Shown here piece by piece: positions 49,447 to 57,089 of a stretch of 64,000 bases of DNA. The notes under the pieces are model-generated. The model did no database searches. It was not told the origin of the DNA and saw only the letters and a list, made by a program, of their open reading frames with translations. The position numbers and the translations under genes were made by a program. How positions within the stretch are numbered: position 1 is the stretch's first letter; every line of letters begins with the position of its first letter. The DNA comes from Amycolatopsis rubida (GTDB lineage Bacteria; Actinomycetota; Actinomycetes; Mycobacteriales; Pseudonocardiaceae), in the NCBI RefSeq assembly GCF_900115345.1, contig NZ_FOWC01000007.1, positions 248,001 through 312,000 of the forward strand, given 5' to 3'.

Positions 49447-50436
49447 ATGACCCAAGCCCCTGTCAACGTCACCGTCACCGGTGCGGCCGGCCAGATCGGC
49501 TACGCGCTGCTGTTCCGCATCGCGTCCGGTCAGCTGCTCGGCGCCGACACCCCGGTGAAGCTGCGGCTCCTGGAGATCCCCCAGGCGGTCAAGGCGGCTG
49601 AGGGCACCGCGATGGAGCTGGACGACGGCGCGTTCCCGCTGCTGGCGGGCATCGACATCTTCGACGACCCGAAGCAGGCCTTCTCCGGCGCGAACATCGG
49701 CCTCCTGGTCGGCGCCCGCCCGCGCAGCAAGGGCATGGAGCGCGGCGACCTGCTTGAGGCCAACGGCGGCATCTTCAAGCCCCAGGGCGAGGCGATCAAC
49801 GCGGGCGCGGCCGACGACATCAAGGTTCTCGTGGTCGGCAACCCGGCCAACACCAACGCGCTCATCGCCCAGTCGCACGCCCCCGACGTGCCCGCCGAGC
49901 GCTTCACCGCGATGACCCGCCTCGACCACAACCGCGCGCTGGCGCAGCTGGCCAAGAAGCTCGGCGTCGCCGTGACCGACCTGAAGAAGGTCGCGATCTG
50001 GGGCAACCACTCGGCCACCCAGTACCCGTCGGTGCAGCACGCCGAGGTCAACGGCAAGAACGTCGCCGAGACCATCAACGACGAGGCGTGGCTCGCCGAC
50101 ACCTTCATCCCGACCGTCGCCAAGCGCGGCGCCGCGATCATCGAGGCCCGCGGCCTCTCCTCGGCCGCCTCCGCCGCGTCGGCCGCGATCGACCACGTCT
50201 ACACCTGGGTCAACGGCACCCCCGAGGGCGACTGGACCTCGGCCGGCGTCGTCTCCGACGGCTCCTACGGCGTCCCGGAGGGCCTCATCTCCTCCTTCCC
50301 GGTCACCGCGAAGGACGGCAAGTACGAGATCGTGCAGGGCCTGGAGATCGACGAGTTCTCCCGCCCGCGGATCGACGCCTCCGTGGCCGAACTGGCCGAG
50401 GAACGCGACGCGGTCCGCAAGCTGGGCCTGATCTGA
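49447..50436 (+). CDS. mdh: Malate dehydrogenase
   Basis: A 329-residue NAD-dependent malate dehydrogenase of the TCA cycle (malate/oxaloacetate interconversion in the cytoplasm). The Rossmann start is VNVTVTGAAGQIGYALLFRI, the acidic coenzyme residue follows in LLEIPQAVKAAEGTAMELDD, and the catalytic pair is Asp160 in TRLDHNRA and His188 in IWGNHSATQYPS. VGNPANTNALIAQ is the conserved loop. The length is that of the actinobacterial 329-residue group. ATG at 49447 with GGAG upstream. A strong terminator follows. Confidence 0.97.
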   Translation: MTQAPVNVTVTGAAGQIGYALLFRIASGQLLGADTPVKLRLLEIPQAVKAAEGTAMELDDGAFPLLAGIDIFDDPKQAFSGANIGLLVGARPRSKGMERGDLLEANGGIFKPQGEAINAGAADDIKVLVVGNPANTNALIAQSHAPDVPAERFTAMTRLDHNRALAQLAKKLGVAVTDLKKVAIWGNHSATQYPSVQHAEVNGKNVAETINDEAWLADTFIPTVAKRGAAIIEARGLSSAASAASAAIDHVYTWVNGTPEGDWTSAGVVSDGSYGVPEGLISSFPVTAKDGKYEIVQGLEIDEFSRPRIDASVAELAEERDAVRKLGLI

Positions 50437-50446
50437 GGTCTGTTTC

Positions 50447-50482
50447 CGAGGTGGCCGCCCCGAAACCGGGGCGGCCACCTCG
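50447..50482 (+). terminator. Strong hairpin after mdh
   Basis: CGAGGTGGCCGCCCC (50447-50461) and GGGGCGGCCACCTCG (50468-50482) pair perfectly over 15 bases with a 6-base loop GAAACC, 10 bases after the mdh stop. Confidence 0.85.
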
Positions 50483-50555
50483 CGTCTGGCGCGGTTGTTT
50501 GGGAGGTGCGGGACGATCTGTGTCTCGCGGGATTGTTGCTCTTCACTCGCCCGCC

Positions 50556-50571
50556 GTATAGGTCGTTATAC
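50556..50571. repeat. GTATAGGTCGTTATAC element, copy 1
   Basis: A 16-bp element with palindromic ends (GTATA...TATAC) that includes the stop codon TAA (50566-50568) of the minus-strand oxidoreductase gene. Two more copies occur at 57069 and 61350, all just downstream of minus-strand genes at converging gene ends. Confidence 0.7.
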
Positions 50572-51627
50572 AGTTGAAAGCAGCTCGTGCAGCCGGTGGG
50601 CGGCGGCGAAATCCGGCACCGTGTGCGTCCCGTCGTGGAGGTCCGCGGCCAGCTGGTCGTAGACCCGGCCCACATTCGCCGCCTGGATCGGCAACTCGCT
50701 GGCATCGCGCACCGGGACCACCGTCCACTCCGGACTGCCGGGACGGGACAGGCGAAGCTCCAGCCGGCCGATCTGCACTTGCGCGGCCCACGGATCGGTC
50801 TCCGGCGCGGAGGTCAGCGCGAGATTCCCTTCGGTGCCCGCGATTTCGATCCGCGTCCGGGGCATCGCCGCTTCGCCGTCGTGCAGATGAACGGACACCG
50901 CTGCCCCGCCGTCGAGTTCGGCGTGCGCGAGGAAATGGTCCGGGGCCGTGACGGCGATCGGCTCCGCCGTTTCGGCGACGCGATGCGATCCGTTCCGGAT
51001 CGCGGTCCGGCCGGACAGCTCGCGGATCGGCCCGAGCAGGTACTGCACCAGATCGAGCGTGTGCCCGCCGAGGACTTCGACCAGTCCGGCCCCGCTGCGG
51101 CGGTCGTAGGTGTAGGCCGTCCACCCGGGAACGTCCCGGGTGTTTCCCTTGCCGCGCGAACTGTAGACATTCGCGGACAGCACCTCGCCGATCTCCCCGA
51201 TCATCTCGCGGGCCCGGCGGACAGTCGGCGAGAACCGCGCCTGCAGACCCACCGCCGTGTGCACCCCGGCCCGCTCCCCCGCCGCGGCCAGCGCGGCGGC
51301 TTCCCCCGCGGTCGTCGCCAACGGCCACTCGCAGTAGACGTGCTTGCCTGCTTCCAGCGCCGCCGTCACCAACTCGACGTGCGCGGGCACCTTCACCGTG
51401 ACGACAACCAGATCGACGTCGGGGTGCTCGGCGAGACTCCGGGCGTCAGTAAAGGCAAGCCGTGCGCCGAACCGGGCGCGCGCCGCCTCCGCACTGCTGG
51501 TGCGCGTGGTCGCGATGGCGGCAAGCGAGAAGCCGGGCGACGCGGCAATGGCAGGGATGTGCGCCCGTGCGGCCCAGCCCCGATCCGGGTTGGCGCCGAG
51601 GATTCCGACGCCGATCGGCTTGGTCAA
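50566..51627 (-). CDS. Gfo/Idh/MocA family oxidoreductase
   Basis: A 353-residue NAD(P)-dependent sugar or cyclitol oxidoreductase. The Rossmann start is PIGVGILGANPDRGWAARAH. The EKP-like motif of the family is seen as AGKHVYCEWPLATTAGEAAA (CEWPL in place of the usual EKP). The C-terminal sheet domain starts around VVEVLGGHTLDLVQYLLGPI with the conserved GGHxxD. The TTG at 51627 is chosen because GGAGGT lies five bases upstream and family similarity starts there. It is divergent from a TetR regulator with two operators between. Confidence 0.85.
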   Translation of the reverse strand: MTKPIGVGILGANPDRGWAARAHIPAIAASPGFSLAAIATTRTSSAEAARARFGARLAFTDARSLAEHPDVDLVVVTVKVPAHVELVTAALEAGKHVYCEWPLATTAGEAAALAAAGERAGVHTAVGLQARFSPTVRRAREMIGEIGEVLSANVYSSRGKGNTRDVPGWTAYTYDRRSGAGLVEVLGGHTLDLVQYLLGPIRELSGRTAIRNGSHRVAETAEPIAVTAPDHFLAHAELDGGAAVSVHLHDGEAAMPRTRIEIAGTEGNLALTSAPETDPWAAQVQIGRLELRLSRPGSPEWTVVPVRDASELPIQAANVGRVYDQLAADLHDGTHTVPDFAAAHRLHELLSTV

Positions 51628-51642
51628 GCCCCCACCTCCACT

Positions 51643-51665
51643 AAGCGGGTCATGTTGTTCCGGTT
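51643..51665. promoter_or_regulatory. TetR operator candidate 1
   Basis: AAGCGG at the left and CCGGTT at the right bound a 23-bp imperfect palindrome with AAGCGGGTCATGTT at its start. It lies between the oxidoreductase and TetR genes and shares the AAGCGG half-site with the second operator. Confidence 0.5.
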
Positions 51666-51680
51666 CTGCCAAGCTACCAG

Positions 51681-51703
51681 AAGCGGAACAGCCTGACCCG
51701 CTT
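51681..51703. promoter_or_regulatory. TetR operator candidate 2
   Basis: AAGCGGAACAG ... TGACCCGCTT: the AAGCGG/CCGCTT ends are palindromic around a 23-bp site. Together with 51643-51665 it forms a larger dyad, since AAGCGGGTCA in the first site is the complement of TGACCCGCTT in the second. The site is 17 bases before the TetR start. Confidence 0.55.
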
Positions 51704-51719
51704 GGTCTAGACTGCGGGA

Positions 51720-52358
51720 ATGCCGGACTCCGCCGTCGCAGCACTGCTCGCCCAAGGCCGACCGCGAGCCGACGCGCAGCGCAACGTCGAGCGGCTGGTC
51801 GCGGCGACCCGCGAAGCGCTCGACGAGCTCGGGCTCGCGGTCACGACCCGCGACATCGCCCAGCGCGCGGGCGTCGGCCTCGGCACGCTGTACCGGCGCG
51901 TGCCGTCACTGGACGCACTCCTCGCCGCCATCCTGACCGACACCATCGACGAGATGACCGACCGCGCCGCGCACGTGCTCGACGCCCCCGATCCGTGGCA
52001 GGGATTCGCCGAGTTCGCCGAGACCTACGTCCAGCTGCGCGCGTCCAGCTGCGGCCTGCACGACGCCCTGTCCGGCCGCGGCGAACGGCTTGACCTGGAA
52101 CCGCGCGTCACCCGGCTGCAGCGGGCGATGCGTCAACTGGTCCAGCGAGCGCAACAGGCGGGGACGCTCCGCGCGGACCTCGGCTGGCGGGACGTCCCGT
52201 TCGCGCTCGCCACCGCGATCCCGCCGGACCACACGATCGGTCTCGTCCCGAGCGACGACCAGTGGCGGCGGAACCTCCGCATCATCCTCGACGGCCTGCG
52301 CCCGCCGCGATCGCCCGCTCCAGCAGCCCCCGCAGCGCTCGCTGATCCTTCGGAGTGA
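51720..52358 (+). CDS. TetR family transcriptional regulator
   Basis: A 212-residue regulator. The HTH region (about 18-65) has RNVERLVAATREALDELGLA and TTRDIAQRAGVGLGTLYRRV. The ligand-binding C-terminal domain follows (WQGFAEFAETYVQLRASSCG). ATG at 51720. Divergent from the Gfo/Idh/MocA gene, which it likely represses through two palindromes in between. The last about 25 codons overlap the tail of the converging MarR gene and may be an extension. Confidence 0.9.
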   Translation: MPDSAVAALLAQGRPRADAQRNVERLVAATREALDELGLAVTTRDIAQRAGVGLGTLYRRVPSLDALLAAILTDTIDEMTDRAAHVLDAPDPWQGFAEFAETYVQLRASSCGLHDALSGRGERLDLEPRVTRLQRAMRQLVQRAQQAGTLRADLGWRDVPFALATAIPPDHTIGLVPSDDQWRRNLRIILDGLRPPRSPAPAAPAALADPSE

Positions 52359-52716
52359 GCCCGGCCAGCGGCGAATCCCGGGTCAGCAGGTCGAGCAGCC
52401 GCTCGCGCAGCGCCGTGCCGTCCTCGGTGAGGACAAGATGCCGGGCGCGCCGGTCGGTCGGATGCGCGCGCCGCTCGATCAGCCCCTGCTTTTCCAGCTT
52501 GTCGACGACGAACGTGGCATTCGACGGCTCGCAGCTCATCCGCTCGGCCAGCTCGCGCATCGTCATCGGACCGGTCAGCTCCCGCAGCGCGGCCGCCTGC
52601 GCGGCGGTCAGCCCCAGGGTCACCGCGCGCTCGCGGACGTGGACGGCGATCTGCTGGGCCAGCCCGTTCACCAGACCGCACAGCTCCCGTTCGGCGATCG
52701 CCCGGGGCTCCGTCAT
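52282..52716 (-). CDS. MarR family transcriptional regulator
   Basis: A 144-residue winged-helix protein. The HTH is TMRELAERMSCEPSNATFVV (about 52-72) and the wing has IERRAHPTDRRARHLVLTED. The rest is dimerisation helices. ATG at 52716. It is divergent from a decayed metallo-beta-lactamase-fold gene, with an inverted repeat in the 60-base gap, and its end overlaps the converging TetR gene by 77 bases. Confidence 0.9.
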   Translation of the reverse strand: MTEPRAIAERELCGLVNGLAQQIAVHVRERAVTLGLTAAQAAALRELTGPMTMRELAERMSCEPSNATFVVDKLEKQGLIERRAHPTDRRARHLVLTEDGTALRERLLDLLTRDSPLAGLTPKDQRALRGLLERAIAAGAGRRG

Positions 52717-52735
52717 GACCCCATCCTAGGAACTC

Positions 52736-52779
52736 CATCAAGTCAGAATAATTTGAGCCTGAATGTTTCTAACTTGATG
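52736..52779. promoter_or_regulatory. Inverted repeat upstream of MarR
   Basis: CATCAAGTCAGAA (52736-52748) and TTCTAACTTGATG (52767-52779) are complementary with one mismatch and an 18-base spacer. The region is A/T-rich. It lies just outside the MarR start and is a good candidate for its own binding site. Confidence 0.5.
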
Positions 52780-53447
52780 CTTGTGGTCGGGAAGACCGCG
52801 GAAGGGAACGAAACGGTGCTCGACGACCGACTTCGCCGGCCCGCGCCGCGCCAGACCATCCACCCGGGCGAACAGTTACCTCGTCGCGAGCATCGGCGGA
52901 CCGCTGGTGGAACGCGACGGCCGGGCGCTGCTGATCGACGCCGGGTTCGGGCGGCGGACCGGGCGCGCCGAACGGTGGTGCGCTGCTCGACAACCTGGCC
53001 GCGCTCGGGCGCGAACCGCAGGACTTCGAGGCAGTGGCGTTCACGCACTCGCACTCCGACCACATCGGCTGTCACGCCGGACATCTGGTCGCGGAGCCAG
53101 AGTGGGCGCGGCGCGAGCCCTCCGGCGAGACCGACGCGCTGACACCGCGAGTGCGCACGGTCGAGGACGGGCAGGAGGTGTTTCGCCGCCGGGCGCACGC
53201 CGAGTACGTCCTCACCTCCGGCGGGCACCGGCTGATCGCGTTCGGCGACGCGGTCCATTCGCCGATCCAGATCGAAAACCCGGACTGGTCCTGCGGGTAC
53301 GACCGCGATCCGGCCGAGGCCGCCAGCCACCGCCGGAAGCTCGTCGCCGAACTGGCCGGGCACGGCACGATCGGCTACGGCAACCACTTCGCCGATGTCC
53401 TCTTCGGGCACGTCCGCGACGGCCGCTGGACCGCTAGGGTCGGGTGA
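52777..53447 (+). pseudogene. Decayed metallo-beta-lactamase-fold hydrolase
   Basis: Remains of an MBL-fold hydrolase spread over three frames. TIHPGEQ reads in one frame, NSYLVASIGGPLVERDGRAL and LIDAGFGRRTG in a second, then ALLDNLAALGREPQDFEAVA and FTHSHSDHIGCHAG (the HxHxDH metal motif) in a third to the stop. A deletion has removed the TPGHTAGH segment with another metal-binding His between GQEVF and AEYVLTSGGHRLIAFGDAVH. Two frameshifts and this loss make it inactive. It is divergent from MarR and abuts the P-loop kinase gene. Confidence 0.7.
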
Positions 53448-54047
53448 ATGGCCCGGCTGATCCACCTCAACGGCCCGTCCGGCATCGGGAAATCCACCGT
53501 CGCGCGGCGCTACGCCGATCTCCGCCCGGGAGTGCTGGCCCTCGACGCCGACCAGGTGGTCACGATGATCGGCGGCTGGCGGACCGCGTTCTGGGACACC
53601 CTGCCCGCCGCGCGGCGACTCGCGCTCGCCATGGCGGAAACCCATCTGCGCGCCGGATACGACGTCGTCCTGCCGCAGCTGGTGGCTCGCGTCGAGCAGG
53701 CCGAGCGGTTCGCGGAGGCGGCCCGCGCGGCTGGCGGCGAGTACGTCGAGATCATGCTCGCCGCGCCCCGGCCGCAGGCGAAAGCCCGGTTCGCCGCGCG
53801 CGGCGACCACGCGGCGACTGACGCGATGGCCGAATGGGGCGGTCCGGTCGTGCTCGACCGGATCCACGACCACGTCGCGGAGTACCTTCCGCTCCGTCCA
53901 CAGTGCACAGTGCTGGACACCGAACACCTCGACCCGGACGAAACGTGCGCGAAGGTCGCGGAAATCGTTGCCCGCCGAGCAGCGGCGGAGGCACCGCGTG
54001 CACGGAACGGGGACCAAAGGGGAAATCTGCCGCCCGGCCCGGCCTGA
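53448..54047 (+). CDS. P-loop kinase-like AAA family ATPase
   Basis: A 199-residue P-loop protein, similar to small-molecule kinases (zeta-toxin, chloramphenicol-phosphotransferase and AAA_33 types). Walker A is LNGPSGIGKSTVARRYADLR (about residues 7-26), the acidic residue of strand 2 is LALDADQVVTMIGG, and FDVV-like strand text YDVVLPQLVARVEQAERFAE follows. A lid with RFAARGDHAATDAMAEWGG is visible. No partner antitoxin is seen. The ATG directly follows the stop of the decayed hydrolase gene. Confidence 0.8.
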   Translation: MARLIHLNGPSGIGKSTVARRYADLRPGVLALDADQVVTMIGGWRTAFWDTLPAARRLALAMAETHLRAGYDVVLPQLVARVEQAERFAEAARAAGGEYVEIMLAAPRPQAKARFAARGDHAATDAMAEWGGPVVLDRIHDHVAEYLPLRPQCTVLDTEHLDPDETCAKVAEIVARRAAAEAPRARNGDQRGNLPPGPA

Positions 54048-54323
54048 GCGCGGTATATGTCGAGGAGTGCCAGGACACAGAGCCGACGCGGTCCGGCCGC
54101 CGTTCTCCGGGCGGACCGCGAGCCCCGCGCGGCCCGGATCCGGTGTCGCCGCGCGCATGGCTGCCGCGGAAATCGCAGCTGATTCCGGCGCAATCCTGAT
54201 TCCCGACAGCCAACGACAGGTTGGAACGCAGCGAGCGCTCTTCAACGGCCCGGTTTCCGCTGTGCGTCCCGGCCAGTCGAGGGCATTCCCCGGCCCGCGC
54301 AGGTCCTTCCGGAAGAGACTCCC

Positions 54324-55958
54324 ATGCCCGAACCCGTTGCCCGCACGGACTTCCCCACACCGCCCTGGCTGCTCAGCGCGAGCGACGGCGTTGCCCTGCG
54401 CGCCCTCGCCGCGGGCCTCCTCGACAGCACGGCGTCCGACGTCGACCTCGCTTACTCTCTCGCCACCCGGGCCCCGCTCGCGCTCCGCGTCCTCGTCCCG
54501 GCCGGCGACCGAACCGCCCTCGCAGCGGTCGCCAGCGGCGAGACGCCCGGACAGCCTGTGCCGGAGCGTCCCCGGCTGACCTTCGTCTCCCGCGGCAGCA
54601 CACCATCTCCGGGCCGAGAAACCGAGTTCTCGCAACAGTTTCCGCTCTTCTCCGACACCTTCGACACGATGTTGGGCGACTATCAGGACTGGCTCTTCGC
54701 TTTCCAAGCCGCATTGTGCTGCCTGCTGGAATCCTGGGGCCTCCGCCCGGAAGCCGTCGCCCGCGTGACCAAACCCTGGGACGACACCAGCCTCGTCCTG
54801 GATCTCACCCCGCCGTCGGTCCGCGACCTGCTCGCCGAACTCGCCCGGCTGCACACCGCAGGCATCCCCGTCGCCTGGCACGAGGTCTTCGCCGGGAGCG
54901 GAGCCCAGCGAGCAGACCTGCCCGCCGAAACCCTGCTCTACCGCCCGCGCTGGGTCCCGGTCCCAGCGCGGGCCGGCCAAGCCGAAATCCTCGAAATCCC
55001 CGCGGGCAACGACGTCCACTCCCGCACTGCCCGCACCCTGGACGCTCTGCGACACCGCGAAGACCGGCTCGTCGTCACGACCAACGCCACCGGACCCGAT
55101 CCCGATCTCGCGAGCGCCGCCGCCTGGGGTCTGCTCAACGCGGCGGCGGCCAAGGTCACCGTGGTCGACCTCGACCGGCCGACCCCCGCCGCCGACATCC
55201 TCCACCTCGTCGGCGGCAACACCGAACCCCGGCTCGCCATCCGCGACGGAGTACCGCACGCCTTCCGCGTCGCGCCCGCCGCAGCCTCCCCCGCCCGGCC
55301 GATCGATTCCTCCGGCACCGTCCTCGTCACCGGCGGCACCGGCCGAATCGGCACCCTGCTGGCCGAGCATCTCGTCGCCGGGCACGGTGTCCGGCACCTC
55401 GTGCTGGCGAGCCGCAGCGGCCCCGCCGCCGAACACCTCCCGACCGATCTCGACGCCGACGTCCGCATCGCCGCCATCGACGCCGCCGACCCGGATCAGG
55501 TCGAAAGCCTCATCGCGTCCTGCCACCCGCCGCTGACCGCCGTCATCCACTGCGCCGCGGTCTTCGACGACCCCTGCGCGGCGGCGCGGACCCCCGAATG
55601 CCCCGACCCGGTCATGCGCGCCAAAGCCGACTCCGCCTGGACCCTCCACGAAGCGACCAAACACCTGCCGCTGTCAGCCTTTGTGCTCTTTTCGTCCCTC
55701 GCCGGAATCTTCGGCGAAGCCGGAGCGAGCTACGCCGCCGCCAACCGATTCCTCGACGCCCTCGCCGCCCACCGGCGCGCACGCGGACTGCCCGCCGTCT
55801 CGATCGGCTGGAGCCGATGGGATCCGGCGGTCTTCGACGCCGCCCTCGGCAGCGAAGAAGCAGTGCTGCTCGGCCCCGGCGCGCCACCCGCCGGACAGAC
55901 TCGCCCGCCCCGGGGACCCTTCCCCGCACTGCTGACGAGTGTCCCGGCCGGAAGATGA
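54324..55958 (+). CDS. Polyketide synthase remnant: reduced AT plus ketoreductase
   Basis: A 544-residue protein that looks like a shrunken type I PKS module. Residues about 10-60 match the KS-AT linker and AT start (PWLLSASDGVALRALAAGLL). About 85-150 match the AT N-terminal part (FSQQFPLFSDTFDTMLGDYQ), but the AT active-site GHSxGE is missing, and the sequence passes to post-AT text (DLLAELARLHTAGIPVAWHE). The ketoreductase (about 325-525) has TVLVTGGTGRIGTLLAEHLV, VIHCAAVFDD (B-type-like DD), FVLFSSLAGIFGEAGASYAA and ANRFLDALAAHRRA, with Ser, Tyr and Asn of the active site. No KS or ACP is present. It is an intact frame from ATG 54324. Confidence 0.75.
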   Translation: MPEPVARTDFPTPPWLLSASDGVALRALAAGLLDSTASDVDLAYSLATRAPLALRVLVPAGDRTALAAVASGETPGQPVPERPRLTFVSRGSTPSPGRETEFSQQFPLFSDTFDTMLGDYQDWLFAFQAALCCLLESWGLRPEAVARVTKPWDDTSLVLDLTPPSVRDLLAELARLHTAGIPVAWHEVFAGSGAQRADLPAETLLYRPRWVPVPARAGQAEILEIPAGNDVHSRTARTLDALRHREDRLVVTTNATGPDPDLASAAAWGLLNAAAAKVTVVDLDRPTPAADILHLVGGNTEPRLAIRDGVPHAFRVAPAAASPARPIDSSGTVLVTGGTGRIGTLLAEHLVAGHGVRHLVLASRSGPAAEHLPTDLDADVRIAAIDAADPDQVESLIASCHPPLTAVIHCAAVFDDPCAAARTPECPDPVMRAKADSAWTLHEATKHLPLSAFVLFSSLAGIFGEAGASYAAANRFLDALAAHRRARGLPAVSIGWSRWDPAVFDAALGSEEAVLLGPGAPPAGQTRPPRGPFPALLTSVPAGR

Positions 55959-56004
55959 CATCCGTCATCGGCTCCGCTCGCGGCGAACTCCAATACTCAG
56001 TGCC

Positions 56005-57006
56005 GTGAAGAAACTCCGGATCGCCGCCGCGGCCGCCCTCACCGCCGGACTCACCGTGCTCGCCCCGGCCGTCGCCGACGCCACGCCGATGCCGCTGACC
56101 TTCGGCGTCTACCCGGGCGGTTACGCCGGCGGCGGTTCCACCACCGGCAAACCCGACAATCCGGCCGAGGTGCGGAAAGCGTTGGCGCAGCTGCAATCCG
56201 GGCACCGACCGTTCCTGCTCCGCGACTACCTCGGCTGCGGCAGCGCCTTCCCCGACGACGAAATGCGGTACCTCGCGCCGGGCCGCCGGTTGGACGTGGT
56301 GCTCAGCTATTCCGGCGAGAGCATGCCGGAATGGCAGTCCTGCGTGGAGAAAACGGTGCACCGCTACGGCCCGATCGCCGATACGATCTCGGTCACTCTC
56401 GAACAGAACGTGGTGCCCCGGCCCAACGGCGACACCGCACTGGTGCAAGGCGTCGTCACCGGCCGGAAGGCAGCCGACCGGGACGGATTCGGCCGGCTGC
56501 GGATCGGCTTCGACGAGGTCGCCCGCACCCGGCCGTTCACGCAGTTCTAGCAGCATCTCGCCCAGCTCGGCGGGGCCGAGTTCAGCCGCTCGACCGGCTT
56601 CGTCGGCGTCGACCTCTACCCGGATGCCGGACTGCCCGGCATCCCGCCGGAGCCCGACCTGGCCAGGTTCGTCCACCAGACCCTGCACACCGTCCGCACC
56701 CAGGAGATGCCCATCGCGGGTCTCGGCCGCGACGTGCCGATCCGCGTGTCGGAGAACGGCTGGGCGACCCACACCGCCCAGCGCACGCCGGCCGGCCAAG
56801 CCCGCGCGCTGACGACGGAAATCCTGGCGATCAACCAGGATCGGGCCGCGGAGAACGTGGCCAGCTACGAGCTGTTCGCCCTGCGCGACGACGTCACCGG
56901 CTCCCCCAGCTCGTTCGACAACTTCGGCATCATGACCGACGACTACGCCCCGAAGCCGATGTACTGGCTGTACCGCGGCCTGATTTTGGCCCTCGCCCGC
57001 TTGTGA
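56005..57006 (+). pseudogene. Secreted glycoside-hydrolase-like gene with a single in-frame TAG
   Basis: A GTG-started frame with a Sec signal (KKLRIAAAAALTAGLTVLAP) continues through 181 codons to TAG at 56548-56550, then goes on in the same frame for 151 more codons to TGA at 57004-57006. Both halves look like one protein with a TIM-barrel-type secreted hydrolase pattern: FGVYPGGYAGGG, LDVVLSYSGESM, TISVTLEQNV; then FSRSTGFVGVDLYPDAGLP, VPIRVSENGWATHT and NFGIMTDDYAPKPMYWLYRG. The TAG sits in RPFTQF-stop-QHLAQLGG, where TGG or CAG would fit. No other damage is visible. Confidence 0.7.
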
Positions 57007-57035
57007 GATTTTTGTGTTTGAAACGCGAGCCGAGC

Positions 57036-57060
57036 GCCAGGCGAGAAATTTTTGCCTGGC
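57036..57060. terminator. Short hairpin between the broken gene and chitinase
   Basis: GCCAGGC (57036-57042) pairs with GCCTGGC (57054-57060) with an 11-base A/T-rich loop. It lies between the converging ends of the TAG-broken gene and the chitinase gene. Confidence 0.45.
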
Positions 57061-57068
57061 ACCCGGCT

Positions 57069-57084
57069 GTATAGGTCGTTATAC
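57069..57084. repeat. GTATAGGTCGTTATAC element, copy 2
   Basis: Identical over 16 bases to copy 1 at 50556. It lies 5 bases beyond the chitinase stop codon (57090-57092 on the plus strand), between converging genes. Confidence 0.7.
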
Positions 57085-57089
57085 ACTAA

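Noticed and set aside
51697..51712. DasR-like GGTCTAGAC sequence before the TetR gene
   Set aside because: Only the central nine bases match and the flanks do not. TAGACT may simply be the -10 region of the TetR promoter.
54048..54323. Short coding frames between the P-loop kinase and the PKS fragment
   Set aside because: Several overlapping frames are open because of base composition, but none has a ribosome site or recognisable protein pattern.
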